This document shows, piece after piece, positions 22,656-34,187 of a DNA stretch of 64,000 nucleotides. The stretch's first letter is position 1; every line of letters starts with the position of its first letter. This stretch comes from Isoetes taiwanensis (lineage: Eukaryota; Streptophyta; Lycopodiopsida; Isoetales; Isoetaceae), in NCBI GenBank assembly GCA_021234155.1, contig JAJEKV010000011.1:17440677-17504676 (forward strand). The letters run 5' to 3'. The notes under the pieces were generated by a model that was given only the letters and a program-made list of their open reading frames with translations, made no database searches and had not been told where the DNA came from. A program made the position numbers and the translations under genes.

Positions 22656-25600
22656 AATGATTCGTTTGAAAAATGCCCTGACAAATAGAATGCTCTCTTA
22701 AAGCACAATTGTGGATGCCATGAAACTGGAAAACGTGTAAAAAAGAAAGGATATATGGCTTACCGTTTTTCCATCTAGCTAGGTATCTGCGCTTCAAAGA
22801 ACTGCTGCATTTTCAAAAATGTAAAGTAGAAATGGACATGTTTTGCTAAGAAATACGCAATACCGCTTCGAAGATTCTGGCATATAATCCTAAGAGCATA
22901 TGGGACCTCTGCCGCATGAAGCATAGAAAAAGTTCCTGTTCAACAACCCGCATATATGCTTGCACCTTTATATTTTATGCCTTGCTTGTAAGGAAATCAG
23001 GGTTTTCCCCGCATTAGAACCGGATTCTTCATTTCGCATAGAAAAACGTTTCAAATTCCTAACATTTCATGCAGCGCTTAGCATCTTCGGCTAAGGAACA
23101 ACCCAGATCAAAACTAAAACAGATCGAATTGTTAAAGAAAGAAAGATTACCATGAGGATGGACCAGTTCGAGCTTTTTCTTACAGAGCCTGTATCAGGAT
23201 TATAAAGCCAGAACGCGACCTTCAAACAACCAATTTCCACTGTTTTCGCTTCCGATCCCCTTGGTGATCGATCCGCGGTAATCGCCATGACGTTTCAAAC
23301 TTTAGGCTTTTATGAAAATATGGCGTTTTCGTAGGTTAATGCCACGTGGTGAAATCAGGGTCATTCAAACTAGCTCCCCATGGATGACACACCTTTTGGA
23401 GGAGTGCCTAGGGGAGGGTCGCCATTCGCGGCGCCCGTCTATTGGCGGCTACGAGATTTTATGTTTTAGTGTTTTTTAGGGTTCCTATTACAATTTCGGC
23501 CAAAACTCATGCGGCTCCTGCATCGACCAGAGAGGGCTGTGTCTTCTTAGCCAAAGAAGACCTTGTCACAACCACTATTTGCTTGTCCACAGCCAGGTAT
23601 CGATATTGCTATTCATGAGGATGAGGATTCTTGTTGATCTTGAAAATTTTTAAAGATGACGAAAGTAAATTTCTTGTTTGTTTTTCCTTTCTCTGTCAAA
23701 AGCTTATAAGTTTTTTTCCCTTGGAACCAGACCTCATAACCAAATTACCATCTACAAGCAGGCCATGAATGCACGAGTCGCTTATAGTGTTTTGAACTAA
23801 TACTCGTGATAACCGCTTGTTCGACATTCAAGAAGATGCAACAGCCTATATTGTGCAATTATAGGACTTATCGTGAAAGGAGCTGGAAGCTCAATATTTA
23901 TGTAGGGTTTTTAAACTCGCGGAAGGAATTGTAGAGGTATTGTCCTTCATAGTATTGTTCTTTTTTTTTCTAATCTACATCCTACTCGGGGTGTTTGAGA
24001 GCATGAGTTAAGCTAATTAGTTTATATATCTATTTTCTACTTTCTAACAACCATAATGACTTTACTTTCATACTTTGGGGGTGAAGGACCTTGCAAGTCC
24101 CATGTTTCACAATGTAGTTGCGTAAGATATGCCATCCAACATAAGAAGGTTTTTTTTATTTGCCGAAAGTATTCAACCATAATAAACCGCGTGCACCTAG
24201 CAAAGTTCCCATAGTTCATAATGTAAGAACTATAGAGAAGAAATACGTTGTCCAACTCAAGAAGGTTTGTTTATTTTCGAAAAGTCTTTTCACTACAAAG
24301 TTTGCCAATGATTTTTTGTCCGAAATTTGTAGGAATTGTGGCCGATTTGCAACCGCAAGAAGAGGGGCATGCACAAGAAGGACAACATTTTGCAATGTCC
24401 GTGCTAATATTGGAAAGAATTTACACGCCTAGTAGCTTCTCCTCTCGGGTGTGCCAATTGGGATTGGCACAACTCGACACATGAAGGTCGACTTGTGGCA
24501 AATGACATGATGTGTGTTGCTTGCATGAGTCAGAGCCGGTGAAGCCCGAAGTCTTTGTTGAGCCGGAGACACCCGTGAGAGCCGAGAAACCAAAGACATA
24601 GCAAACCGCCTTGACTAGAAGTGTAGAGATTATCATCGAAACCACGCTTATGAGGCCAATTTTGAGGCCTTGGGGGGAGGGCCGGAAGACTAAACCATGT
24701 TATGACTCCATCTCTGAAATGTGACCAAAGAGTCCAAATTTAGATTTACCGGTATGAGTAGAGTGATCCAGAAGTTTACCCCGCAACCACCGCCCGGTGG
24801 TTTTGTTCCTTGACTACGTGGGATGCCGATCAAGATTGGTGGGTCCAGATCCAAGAGAAAACTTGATAAGCCCGTTATCACTATCAAGATTCAAGACCAG
24901 CGCATACATTCAAGTTGGGGTGCACCGCCACATGTGTGCGTTTGCCATTGCAGAGGAATATATGGATATGGGCTCCTTTTTTGCAAGATCTACAATATGA
25001 GCCTTCACAAGATGGCCATTTTCCATGCCCGTGCTCCGACATGATCACCGTGATTTGATGATGGCATGAGGCCTTTGATGATGGAGGCAACTAAATCTTG
25101 CGGTTTACATCACAAGATGCTTGAGGGGTCGAGGAGTAGGATGACATTGTCATTCTTAAGAGTAGCCCATAAGCATCCGTAGAGTACTTTGGTGATATCC
25201 AAGCCATGGAGGCCACTCACTATACCAGTACCTATCACGTAAAAGGGATGCCTCAGAGCATCAAGCCTCATCTTGAGCAGGGGACTTGGTTTCGCTTAAC
25301 GATTCTACGCACAATGATGTTTGTTTGGCCAATGCTTAATGCATCATATTTAATGATTATTTGTCGCGCGTAGAGATTCCACCAATCCATTTTACAAGTT
25401 TTATTGTGTTGGTGGCTACCATCCAATCAAAACTGCAAATTCAACGAATTCATTATTCATTTTTCAGTTTTCAGTTTTCTTAAACACATAAGTTCAAAAT
25501 AGATTGATGACATCAACCATGGTGGTAATTGATTTCAAGATTTTGTTGTGACAAATTTGATTGGATTTTAGCATCGAATTCTGTTTGTTCTTCAATTTTG

Positions 25601-25999
25601 GCCATCGTAGCCTTCAATGGGCCAATCTTGGAGCCTATGGGGCTGCCACCTGAGCCTTAGTGGTACTAATACCCCCCTCACTTTGCCACCTCATATGTTG
25701 AGGTGGCATTGTCAATTTGGCGCAAGACGAATCTTGCCATGTAGGATACCTCGTTGGGCATCTTGCAACGTTGCATGTATAGCCTTGGCGATGCTTACGT
25801 AGGTGTTAATTTGATTATGCACTTAAGTGGGCAGCCAATGGACACCCTCCCCTATAACACCTTTTGGCATTAAAAAAGTACACTTGGCATGCCATGTGGC
25901 ACAATCCGAGCCGCCCATGTTTGATGCATGACATACATACTTACAGGATAATTTTATTATATAAAGAAGACAAGAAAAAAGGGCCCGGCGTTAGGCCGG
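22656..25999. other. No gene supported
   Basis: A possible first exon on the minus strand (23,148-23,288, starting MAITADRSPRGSEAKTVEIG, followed by GTAATC) lies upstream of the DCAF13 fragment but does not match the DCAF13 N-terminus. Two roughly 110-bp imperfect direct repeats lie at about 24,090-24,290. A small hairpin GCCACCTCA/TGAGGTGGC lies at 25,684-25,706. Nothing else is convincing. Confidence 0.3.
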
Positions 26000-26000
26000 G

Positions 26001-26117
26001 CCTTTTTCTTTTGCACTCATTCCTCGGCTCGGCCCGGAGCCTTTTTCTTTTGCACTCATTCCTCGGCTCGGCCCGGAGCCTTTTTCTTTTGCACTCATTC
26101 CTCGGCTCGGCCCCTCC
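26001..26117. repeat. Three perfect 39-bp GC-rich tandem repeats
   Basis: Units start at 26,001, 26,040 and 26,079 (CCTTTTTCTTTTGCACTCAT and so on). They lie in an unusually GC-rich island (about 25,980-26,170) inside AT-rich DNA. The 39-bp period keeps reading frame, so both strands show repetitive ORFs, which I do not take as genes. Confidence 0.9.
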
Positions 26118-27002
26118 GGGGCCTCGCCTTGGCCCCTCGGCTCGACCCCTCCGGGGCCTCACCTCGGTTTGGGCGCACCCATGTAGTCCTACTACTAATT
26201 GCAAAGTATCACCCATGAAGAGTCTACTCAACCTCGATTCGATGTACTACCAATTGCAAACTATCGCATATTGAGATGCTTAGTCACATTTACTACCAAT
26301 TTCAAAGTATCACCCATTGGAAATTTACTCACGTCTACTATCAAGTCCAAAGTCTCACCCATTAAAACCTGACTCACACTTACTACACCGACTACCAATT
26401 TCAAAACTATCCCAAATATACTACCGTTATATGTTCAAGAAACTTCTCATGCTACCAAGCATCCATTGTTCAACCACCCATGAGGAGCATACTCATACAT
26501 ACATCCATGAGGAACCCCTATATCAATGCAGATTCCTTGTCCTGCTCCACCAAAAGTTTCAATGCTACATTGGGAAGAGAATTCCAAGACATGGAGGGTA
26601 ATGCTTTTTTGCCAGAATAAGTTTGTGCTATGATAGTAACATTTCATGGTTATAAATCAATTTCAAAAGAAAGTTGGCCAGACATGTTAGCTTTCCTGGA
26701 AAATTTTGTCTAGGTCAAACTTTCAATAAGGTTCCCTACGTGGTGCCCAATTCGAGGCTTGGCCTTGACTTCCTTGATTCTGTGGAGGGGTTGTGAAGTT
26801 CCTGGCTGCAAACATTAATCAAGGATGTCCGTTATGCACTATGGTTACTAAGATGTTTATTGCTATGGTATTTAATTTACTCGTTGAAGAACTTATAGCA
26901 AAAACACGTATATTCATAATAAGAAAGTTACATATTTGATCTCAAAATTTGAGTTCAAGAATAATATTTTAAGATGTATCTAAATTCTGAGGCCCTTGGG
27001 CT
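26118..27002. other. No gene supported
   Basis: The phrase ACTACCAATT followed by CAAA and TATC recurs loosely at 26,190-26,410 (degenerate repeats about 40-60 bp apart). No ORF of interest. Confidence 0.35.
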
Positions 27003-28503
27003 CTAATGCTGACGTCGACATTTGGGTTTAAAGTGCTCCTTAATGTCTTTGAGTTTGAGACCATGGCCGACGTTTCGTAGCATGTTCCATGCCGAGTGTC
27101 CTTCGAGTGCTGGAGCTACCTTTTCTCGGGGCAAGTCATGTGTCCGTGCGGCCATTACTACTAAGGGTCCATCTCGAAGGTATCCCCGAGCAAAATCAAG
27201 GTAATGCAAGGCCATAGATCTCCTAATTAGAATTATATGGTCAATGTTTTCGCGAAGTTTAGAATGAGTCGCAAAGCCGGAGAGTGCTGATAGTAAGCAA
27301 ACTGCCTCTTCTCCTATGTGGCTAAACTGTTTGTGAAAAACTACTATTTGACCTTTAGTGAGCGAAGGGAGATAACAGCGTAAAGCTTTTCCCATGCCGA
27401 CTGCGGATCCGGACCCTTTCCTCATGGCTGCCTGACCCTGTATTTCTATCGCCATCAAGTCATCATGATCCTTCTTCATCGATATGGCACTATCAAGGTT
27501 AATGTGACTGCCCCTCAGGGTTTGCCCCCATGATGACGTGGCTTGCTTGGGTTTGGCTGTGCTCCCACTCTTAAACAATCTTGCTTGAATTGCCTGAAAC
27601 TCATCCTCATCTGGAAGATCTTGGTGCTGCATTCGATGCTTGATAAAATCATATGCTTGTATGTCGGTGATGTCCTGTGTGGTATAGGTCTCCGTTTCAG
27701 CTATCTCTCTTGGAAGCTCCTGCTCGGAATAATCGATGAAGTCATCATTATAAGCATCAATGATGATAGCCAGGAGTTCATCCAAGCGGAGACCTTGATC
27801 AATGCAGTATGGTAGGTGTAAGATATCATTTGCGAAAAGGTACTCCTCCCCTTCAATAATAATTGGCGTAAGAGATGTTATTCCAACTGGGGGGTTGTTG
27901 CCTTTCTTGGGAGATCTTCTGTAGTCTCAATGTACTCCAACTGTTTGGCTAATCTGAATTCATTTTCGAAGTCATAGACTTCTTCCTCATAATCCTCTTC
28001 TTCCTCCTGAGTTCCGCCGATGGCCCCTCTAGAAGGTTTGACTTGATATCCAGTTCTTTTAAATATGGCCTAGATGCCCTCATATTCAATGGTGCGAGAT
28101 GAAGGGGTCGCACTGACGGTTCTCCAGTTCTGTTTATTGTCTGATAGTGCAAAAAGGTTGCTAAGGCTGCTTGTGCTGATAAATATTTGTGCCCTTGAAC
28201 CTTGCATGTCATGTATGCGGGCATTCTTTCAGTCCTTTTTCTAATTGTTTTCCCTGATATATGGCTCAGTGCTGCCGTGATAGCTTTAAGAGAGATCCAC
28301 GTTCCGATTTGTCCTTGAAGTGTTACTTCCTGGCCCTGGAGCTCTTGATTGTATCGACTAAGGATATCTTGATAATAAGGTGTCCTGGATATTGTCTCAT
28401 ACAAGTCAAAGGTATGCTGAAATACTTGAAATACCTCGTCCATTGGTGCTTCCCTGATATGCTCTGAGTTGCAGTACCATTGAACAAATTCTATAGGCGC
28501 CAT
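27003..28503 (-). pseudogene. Unrecognised protein of about 500 residues, two frameshifts
   Basis: The likely start is the ATG at 28,503 (context TTCCATGG, product MAPIEFVQWYCNSEHI), about 100 bp below a TATATATA box; the longer ORF upstream has no ATG. The frame breaks near 28,015 and again in a run of six G/C at 27,889-27,894; across both breaks the sequence still reads as protein. Visible features: GTWISLKAITAALSHISGK, an acidic linker (EEEEDYEEEVYDFENEF), ITSLTPIIIEGEEYLF, and a C-terminal block with GKALRCYLPSLTKGQIVVFH and LRENIDHIILIRRSMALHYL, ending in a Lys/Arg/His tail. No transmembrane segment. I do not recognise the family; the globular C-terminal block could be structural (capsid- or gag-like), but that is a guess. 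The next gene upstream on the same strand is the histone-H3-like pseudogene. Confidence 0.55.
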
Positions 28504-28601
28504 GGAACTATGCAAGGTGCGATTAAAAGCTATGTAATAGGATGAGGAGTATGAAAAATCGCCTAAGTGAGCTTCTTGTGGCTTCAAGTAGGAGCTGAAG
28601 G

Positions 28602-28610
28602 ATATATATA
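28602..28610 (-). promoter_or_regulatory. TATA box of the unknown 500-residue gene
   Basis: TATATATAT on the minus strand (GAGTATATATATCC), about 100 bp above the proposed ATG at 28,503. The spacing is the reason for preferring that ATG. Confidence 0.5.
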
Positions 28611-28611
28611 C

Positions 28612-30272
28612 TCAAAAAGGGCGTTTAGGGTTTCATACTAAACCCTAATATTCCAATGTTTATGTTCGGTTATGTTGATTGGCTCTTGGGGGCTTGGAAT
28701 TCAAATAATCCCATAGTGCCCCTTTTTAATTGTTTGTCATTAATATGGCAAGTTGGTCTAGGCAAGAAAAAATTAAAATTAAAAAAACATGGCAAGTTGG
28801 TATAGACATAAGGTATTTTTGCATAAGGGCTAAGCACAAGTGGCTTGGCACAAGGTGCCATTAAAGGAGGTCATTCAGGCCTATATAGAATCCAATATAG
28901 TGCAAGGAAGCTAAAAGAAAAAAATAAATAAATAATAATAATAAATAAATAAAGGCGTGTTGATCGAAGGCTTGTTAGGGCAAGGACAAAAGGCTAAAGA
29001 AAGAAAAATAACAGGAGGAGTGGTCGAACAGCCTCTCCTGGGCGACACACCCTGCGCCTGGGGGTCGACCTAGTTTCTGGCATGGCCCTGGGGCGTGGCA
29101 TGGGTCGCCTCAGCCATTCTTCAAGCTGCTTAAGGTCTTGCTGAGGTTTTTATTCAAGTCTGCTAATGTTTTCTTCAAGCTGCATGTATTGATTGAGCTT
29201 TGGCAGAAGAAGGCAGGAAAAAAAAGATGCTTTTGATGCAGGTGCGACTCACCCCGCGCTTGGGAGGTCTTCAAGGATTTTGGTTGAGGCCAGGGCGCGG
29301 CATGGGTTGCCCTGAGCCTAACTCTGACTAATGCCCCTTTTTCTTTCCTATGTTGTTACAGATTCTTCTAAATATATCTTCCAGCTTTTTATAGTTTCGG
29401 CCTGCTACGGATTTGCTTGCTACAGATTTGGAGTTGCAATGAAATGCCCTTTCTTACTTGCTTCAGATTCCGTCACTTCCATCTCTGAATATCTTTTTAC
29501 AACTCAGATCGAATGATCTACAACAATGTTTCTTTTAACTACAGGCTGTTAATAAGTCTATTGCTTATAATAGTTGAAGCTATTATTGCTTATTATATTC
29601 TACTCATTCAAGCTCTAAACATTGACTTATTACAGTTTTATGCTACTCTACATTAGCCTCTAATGTTTTACAGTTTCATGCCTATGCTAAGAACAGGCGG
29701 TTGTTCTGCTAATACTAAGATATTTTTATGTTTTACTAGCAGAAACTGCTAATGCTAAGATATTTTTGTGTTTTACTAGCAGAAACTGCTAATGCTAAGA
29801 TATTTTTATGTTTTACTAGCAGAAACTGCTAATGCTAAGATATTTTTATGTTTTACTAGCACAACTACAGATCTATCAATAGCAATACTTATTGCGCACA
29901 ACCGATGATTATAATGGCTTAAATAAAATCTGTTAACACAATTGTATTCAAAGATTTTCCAGATGTTAATATGGTAATTATAACTGATCAAGAGGAAATT
30001 AGTACTTAAAACTCGGTCTGATTCAATATTTATCTAGTATTACTCATAGCTGCCTGAATACCAAGTTACAATGGTGCTATTCTATAAACACTAAAAGTTT
30101 AATATATAGCATACCATTATAACTTTGTAGAAGCACTATAGCTTTACAATTTTATGGATACCATTATAACTTTATAGGTTTATAAGCAAAGTTTAATACG
30201 ATAGTCCTTTAATGTAGAAGAACCTTTAAACATATAGAACGAATACCTTTGAACATACACATCTACTAATAA
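28612..30272. other. No gene supported
   Basis: Lies between the two minus-strand pseudogenes. Contains the phrase GGGGCGTGGCATGGGT-CGCC twice in varied form (about 29,090 and 29,288) and the 40-bp tandem repeat below. No ORF of note. Confidence 0.35.
29707..29862. repeat. 40-bp tandem repeat, about 3.9 copies
   Basis: Units TGCTAATGCTAAGATATTTT start at 29,707, 29,747, 29,787 and 29,827 with only one or two base changes, so the expansion is recent. Confidence 0.9.
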
Positions 30273-31327
30273 TTATGACAAGATTTCGTGATTCTCTAAC
30301 CGTAAAAAATAACCCAATATCTTTTCCCTCCGTATTCCTTTCGCCAAATTCATGTCCTTCAGCATAACAGTGACTCGTTTTGCGTGAATAGCGCAGAGAT
30401 TTGACTCCTCAAACAACTGACACAACCCTGCCTCAGCTGCTTCTTAGCAAGCCCTGAGCATCATAGGGGTAACCCTATACTGCGTCGTAAATTCCTGCAT
30501 AATTTCTCGCACTAGCCTCTCGAAGGGGGCTCTTCGAATCAAAAGATTAACGCATTGTTGAAAAGGCCTAATTTCTCTTAAGGCCCTGGAATGCTTTGAG
30601 TTTGGCCCATGCTTTGCCGGTTTCTTTGGCTCCTCCGGTCGAGGTGGGGATTTCCAAATATCCACAGGAGGTCCCACTGGAGGTCTCCCTCCTTTTACAA
30701 ATCTGGGAATCTTCAGTGTGCTATACCAATGATTATAGGCAACCCATTGTTCCATATATGCACGGTAATCTTGCAACTTTCTCCGGTATTCCCGATCATT
30801 CTGGAGGCTTAATGGTCTCTTCCCTACTCTGTACTTCTTATCTGATTTCCCATGGGTAGGTCATTGTGGATACGGTGGTGGCGGTGCTATCGCTTGCTCC
30901 AGGAGATTTTGTTCTGTTTGCTCCTGATGTCCTTGATCGCGAATTACTAGACTCCAGTTACTATACCTATCAAGGCGGCGTTTAGATCGTCTCTCTCATG
31001 AAATTGACTCGTCTTGTTCCTCCGAGTCCTCTGTGGCCACGTGTGTTACTTTTCGCTTACCCCACCGTACTTCCCTCCTTTTTTGCGATTCTGGGTCCTC
31101 TCCCTCGCGATTCTGAGTTCTTGTGATTATGACTGCATTTTTTCTGACGATGACTCCGCATAATCTACTAACACCACCGTCTCGTCTTCCTGTGATATCC
31201 GTTCCTCGGATGATTCTTCGCTCTTGAATCTCGGATGTTTCTCAGGGTAAATCTGCTTGCCTATGCTTATGTGTCGAACGCCTTCACGAGCTTGGTATTT
31301 CCTAGCTGTGGCCTTCGTGCGTGCCAT
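30273..31327 (-). pseudogene. Long histone-H3-like protein (H3 tail, long insert, H3 fold), decayed
   Basis: Starts MARTKATARKYQAREG; the first ten residues match canonical H3 (MARTKQTARK) except one, keeping K4, R8 and K9. About 245 residues downstream comes a full H3 fold: [40 protein letters not shown], then [18 protein letters not shown] and [12 protein letters not shown], in the order and spacing of H3 alpha-N, alpha-1 to alpha-3. Loop 1 has canonical H3 length, without the extra residues usual in plant CENH3. The insert is charged and proline-rich ([10 protein letters not shown]). Breaks: a frameshift in an A-run near 31,135, two in-frame TGA (about 31,005 and 30,860) and one TAA (30,444) where H3 has Gln. 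Usual H3 is 135-136 residues; this would be about 350. TATA box 115 bp upstream. Confidence 0.8.
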
Positions 31328-31441
31328 ATCAAACTGCTCTGGAGTTGGACGAAAATTCTTAGAGATCTCCTTTTTGGAGAGAAGGTAACTCAGAACGGAT
31401 TTAAGGAACAGATTAAAAGCAAAATTATGGCCAAATTAGGG

Positions 31442-31448
31442 TATATAT
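31442..31448 (-). promoter_or_regulatory. TATA box of the H3-like gene
   Basis: CATATATACCC on the minus strand, about 115 bp above the ATG at 31,327. Confidence 0.45.
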
Positions 31449-32085
31449 GGGGATATTTACGGTTATTTATTCCAACCTGTAGTTAGGGTTCATTGATTAG
31501 GTTCATGTTCAGAACAATAGGTTCTAGAATGGCTCTACTGCAATACTGGAATCTATTCGAAATACCTGCCCCTGACGCGCTACCGCTAATTCCCTGGTTC
31601 TCCATTCTGGCCGGCAACCTAGGCTGCCGAAGACGGTCCTCGAGTCGGAGCTCTGATCGCGAACTGGTGGGTCTGAGGTTGATGGAGCCAAAAGTGGCTA
31701 GGGTTTAGCCTTTTATATGTTAGGGTTTACATGAATGCCACTTGGCTTCTATAGGTGCGTCTATGTGGCGGTATGCCTATAAGGTGAGGCCATGTGGAAA
31801 TGGCTTCTTACCTTAGATTGGCTAAGTTATAGATAACTTAGTCATTTTGCCCACATTGGTCTTATACAAGTCTATTGATGTAGAATTGTATGGTGACGTG
31901 GCCGTAAAATATACGTACTTATGTCGTATATTTTAGGGGAACGTCACAGATGAAGTATGCGTACTCTTGTCATACTTAAATTACAACACTTTCTAGCAAC
32001 AACACATAGACTAGTTTTATGGTAGTAAAACATAAGTAGAATTGTTTATATTTTTTCAATAAAACTATATTAAGAACCTCTAAAT
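31449..32085. other. No gene; two inverted repeats
   Basis: CTAAGTTATAGATAACTTAG near 31,824 is a short perfect palindrome. At about 31,893-31,949 an imperfect hairpin pairs TGACGTGGCCGTAAAATATACG with CGTATATTTTAGGGGAACGTCA-like sequence. No transposon could be named. Confidence 0.5.
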
Positions 32086-32659
32086 ATTTGGCTCCGACCT
32101 ACAAGTACTTGGGTATCGAGTTCTCTGCTACCACCCACTGGGATGCGGCCATCAGGTTGCGGTTCACGGCAGGTTGCAAAGCACTATATGCCATGCAGAA
32201 CAACAGCCACAAGGCAGAGTTATATGCCTGGGGCCGCCAGTCACACTTGTTTAGGGCCTTGGTCGAGCCGGTCCTCTTGCATGGGGCAGAAGTATGGGGT
32301 CCGGTGATATCCCTCAACACCTGGAATGACCTCGAGCAGATGCAGAAAGCCTTCTTGGCACGAGCCCTTGGGGTAAAGTCCACAGTACCATACCAGATCC
32401 TACTCCAATAGACAGGTTTTCTACCCCTTCAACGGGCTGCATTGGAATGCCATATCATTTACTTCCAGAAGGTGGTCGCTATGCGTGATACACGTAAGTC
32501 CAACCTTGCTTTGGCCATGGCGATGGGTCCCCAACGCCTGAAACCCTGCTGAAAGGACAAGCAAGTTCAGTGGTTCTCACGCTGGGGTGTACAGGCAAAC
32601 AAATGCGTACAGGTATGGACAAAGAAAGATCACAAGGCACTTAAGATGTACCTAGATGT
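32086..32659 (+). mobile_element. LINE (GGACGTT family), part 1, interrupted by a copia insertion
   Basis: Encodes MAPTYKYLGIEFSATTHWDA, HKAELYAWGRQSHLFRAL, LHGAEVWGPVISLNTW and KALKMYLD, matching the minus-strand LINE at 19 kb block by block. The reading breaks exactly at the copia LTR (32,660) and resumes at 41,478 with ATFLRKLWDADAL, as the 19-kb copy predicts (LDACFLSKLWDASAL). Two TAG/TGA stops are present. Confidence 0.85.
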
Positions 32660-33255
32660 TGTGAGAAAAGATCATGTAATATTTATTCAATGTTTGTATA
32701 AAGGCATCATGACAACTTAAGAGATGAGACTTGGTAATGAGCTAGGGAATGATCATTGAAAAAAGTTGGAGCAAACATTGAGTTAATATGGTTGAAAAAC
32801 CTAATATGGGAAAGGGGCCTTAAACGTTTGAAAAAGATAAGTTATATTTGGTGTTTCAATTATAGGCAGTTGTTGCTTAAAATATAAAGCAATAGCAAGG
32901 TGACAATTATAGAGATTCGGATAAGTTTGTCTATCGGCCCGGCATTGCTGAGATTGGTCCGGCACACAAGCTGGATCGATCCATATAAAACAAAGAAGTA
33001 TGAATTATTTGCTGTGAAGTTTTGCATTGTATGATTCCGGTCTAGTTGCATTGATCAACAAGAGCTTGGGTTCTCGGAGGCAATAGTCAAATGCTACAGT
33101 AATCGGGCCAATCCCATTTGAACAGTGAAAGCCACTGTAGCAACCAATTGTTATTTCTTTAAAAATGAACATGTCTAGATCTTGATATATTTCTATCTTG
33201 TTCTTAAGTTGTTTGGAGTTGATTAAGACAATATTTATTTAGACTATTTTCTTCA
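32660..33255 (+). repeat. 5' LTR of the copia element
   Basis: 596 bp, TG...CA borders, followed by the primer-binding site. Differs from the 3' LTR by a modest number of substitutions plus one indel, so insertion is fairly recent. Confidence 0.95.
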
Positions 33256-33279
33256 TTGGTATCAGAGCCAGACTTAAAG

Positions 33280-34187
33280 ATGTCAACCCGTTTTGGTGCT
33301 AATTTGCTGACATCCATTGATGTTTTCAAAGGTGATAATGGCTTTCGGATATGGAAACAAGGAATAAGACAGGTACTTGAATTTGAGAATTTATGGTACC
33401 TGATTGAAGAAGACAATGCAAGGGTGACAACCGCTGTGGCAGAATCAAGTGAAAGCACAGTCCAAGAATCCAGAGCAGAAGGAGGTGGAGGTAATAGATC
33501 AACAGTAATTTCTAGACTAACAACTGGACCTGTTGATGAGTTAAAGGTGATGGAAGCACATGCAATTATCACAAGCAAAGTTGGAACTGCCATCAAGCTA
33601 AAATTAAGAGGTATGAATCCAAAAGAAATGTGGGAATATATGATAAATCAATATGAAGTCAAGACCTCTTCACAGATAGATGTTTTGGAGAAGCAACTTA
33701 GGAAGTTGAAGTTGTTTGAAAAAGATAATCTGACAGAGTATTTGGAAAAGTTTGATTCCATTATTGCATATTTGGAGGGAGCAGGTGTAATTCTTAATAA
33801 GCAATATCAAATACTATCTTTGGCCAGATCTGTGGCACACAATAGTCAACTTGCTACCTTGCTTCGGAATGTTGCACGCTCAAAGGAGCGTGTTGTCCAA
33901 ATGATTAGGACTGAGTTTGAGCAGAAAGGTGTAAGTGTTGAAGATGAGGAGCACTCTCCAGAAGTACTGTACACTGTAAGGCTAAAAAAAGAGGAAACTT
34001 TAAAGAAAAGAAAGGACCATGTTACAGTTGTAATAAATATGGACATTTAAGGGCTGACTGTCCTAATGTAGGGAAAAGCATTAGATGCTTTAATTGTGAT
34101 GGCAAAGGCCATATAGCAGCGAGTTGTCCCATTCCAAAAGGGGCTTCAGAGAAAGGAAAAGGTAAGGAAAGATATTCAAATAATTGA
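33280..34187 (+). pseudogene. copia gag
   Basis: Starts at ATG 33,280 (MSTRFGANLLTSIDVFKGDN). The copia capsid block includes GTAIKLKLRGMNPKEMWEYM and LEKQLRKLKLFEKDNLTEYL. After a one-base frameshift near 33,990 come two CCHC knuckles, CYSCNKYGHLRADC and CFNCDGKGHIAASC, for RNA packaging. A TGA closes the frame near 34,185. Confidence 0.9.

Noticed and set aside
25975-26010. Intrinsic-terminator-like hairpin GGCCCGGC/GCCGGGCC followed by T-run
   Set aside because: Bacterial rho-independent terminators have no role here; it arises from the GC-rich repeat edge.
30273-31327. Reading the H3-like gene as plant CENH3
   Set aside because: Loop 1 has canonical H3 length and the tail start matches canonical H3 rather than typical CENH3 tails.
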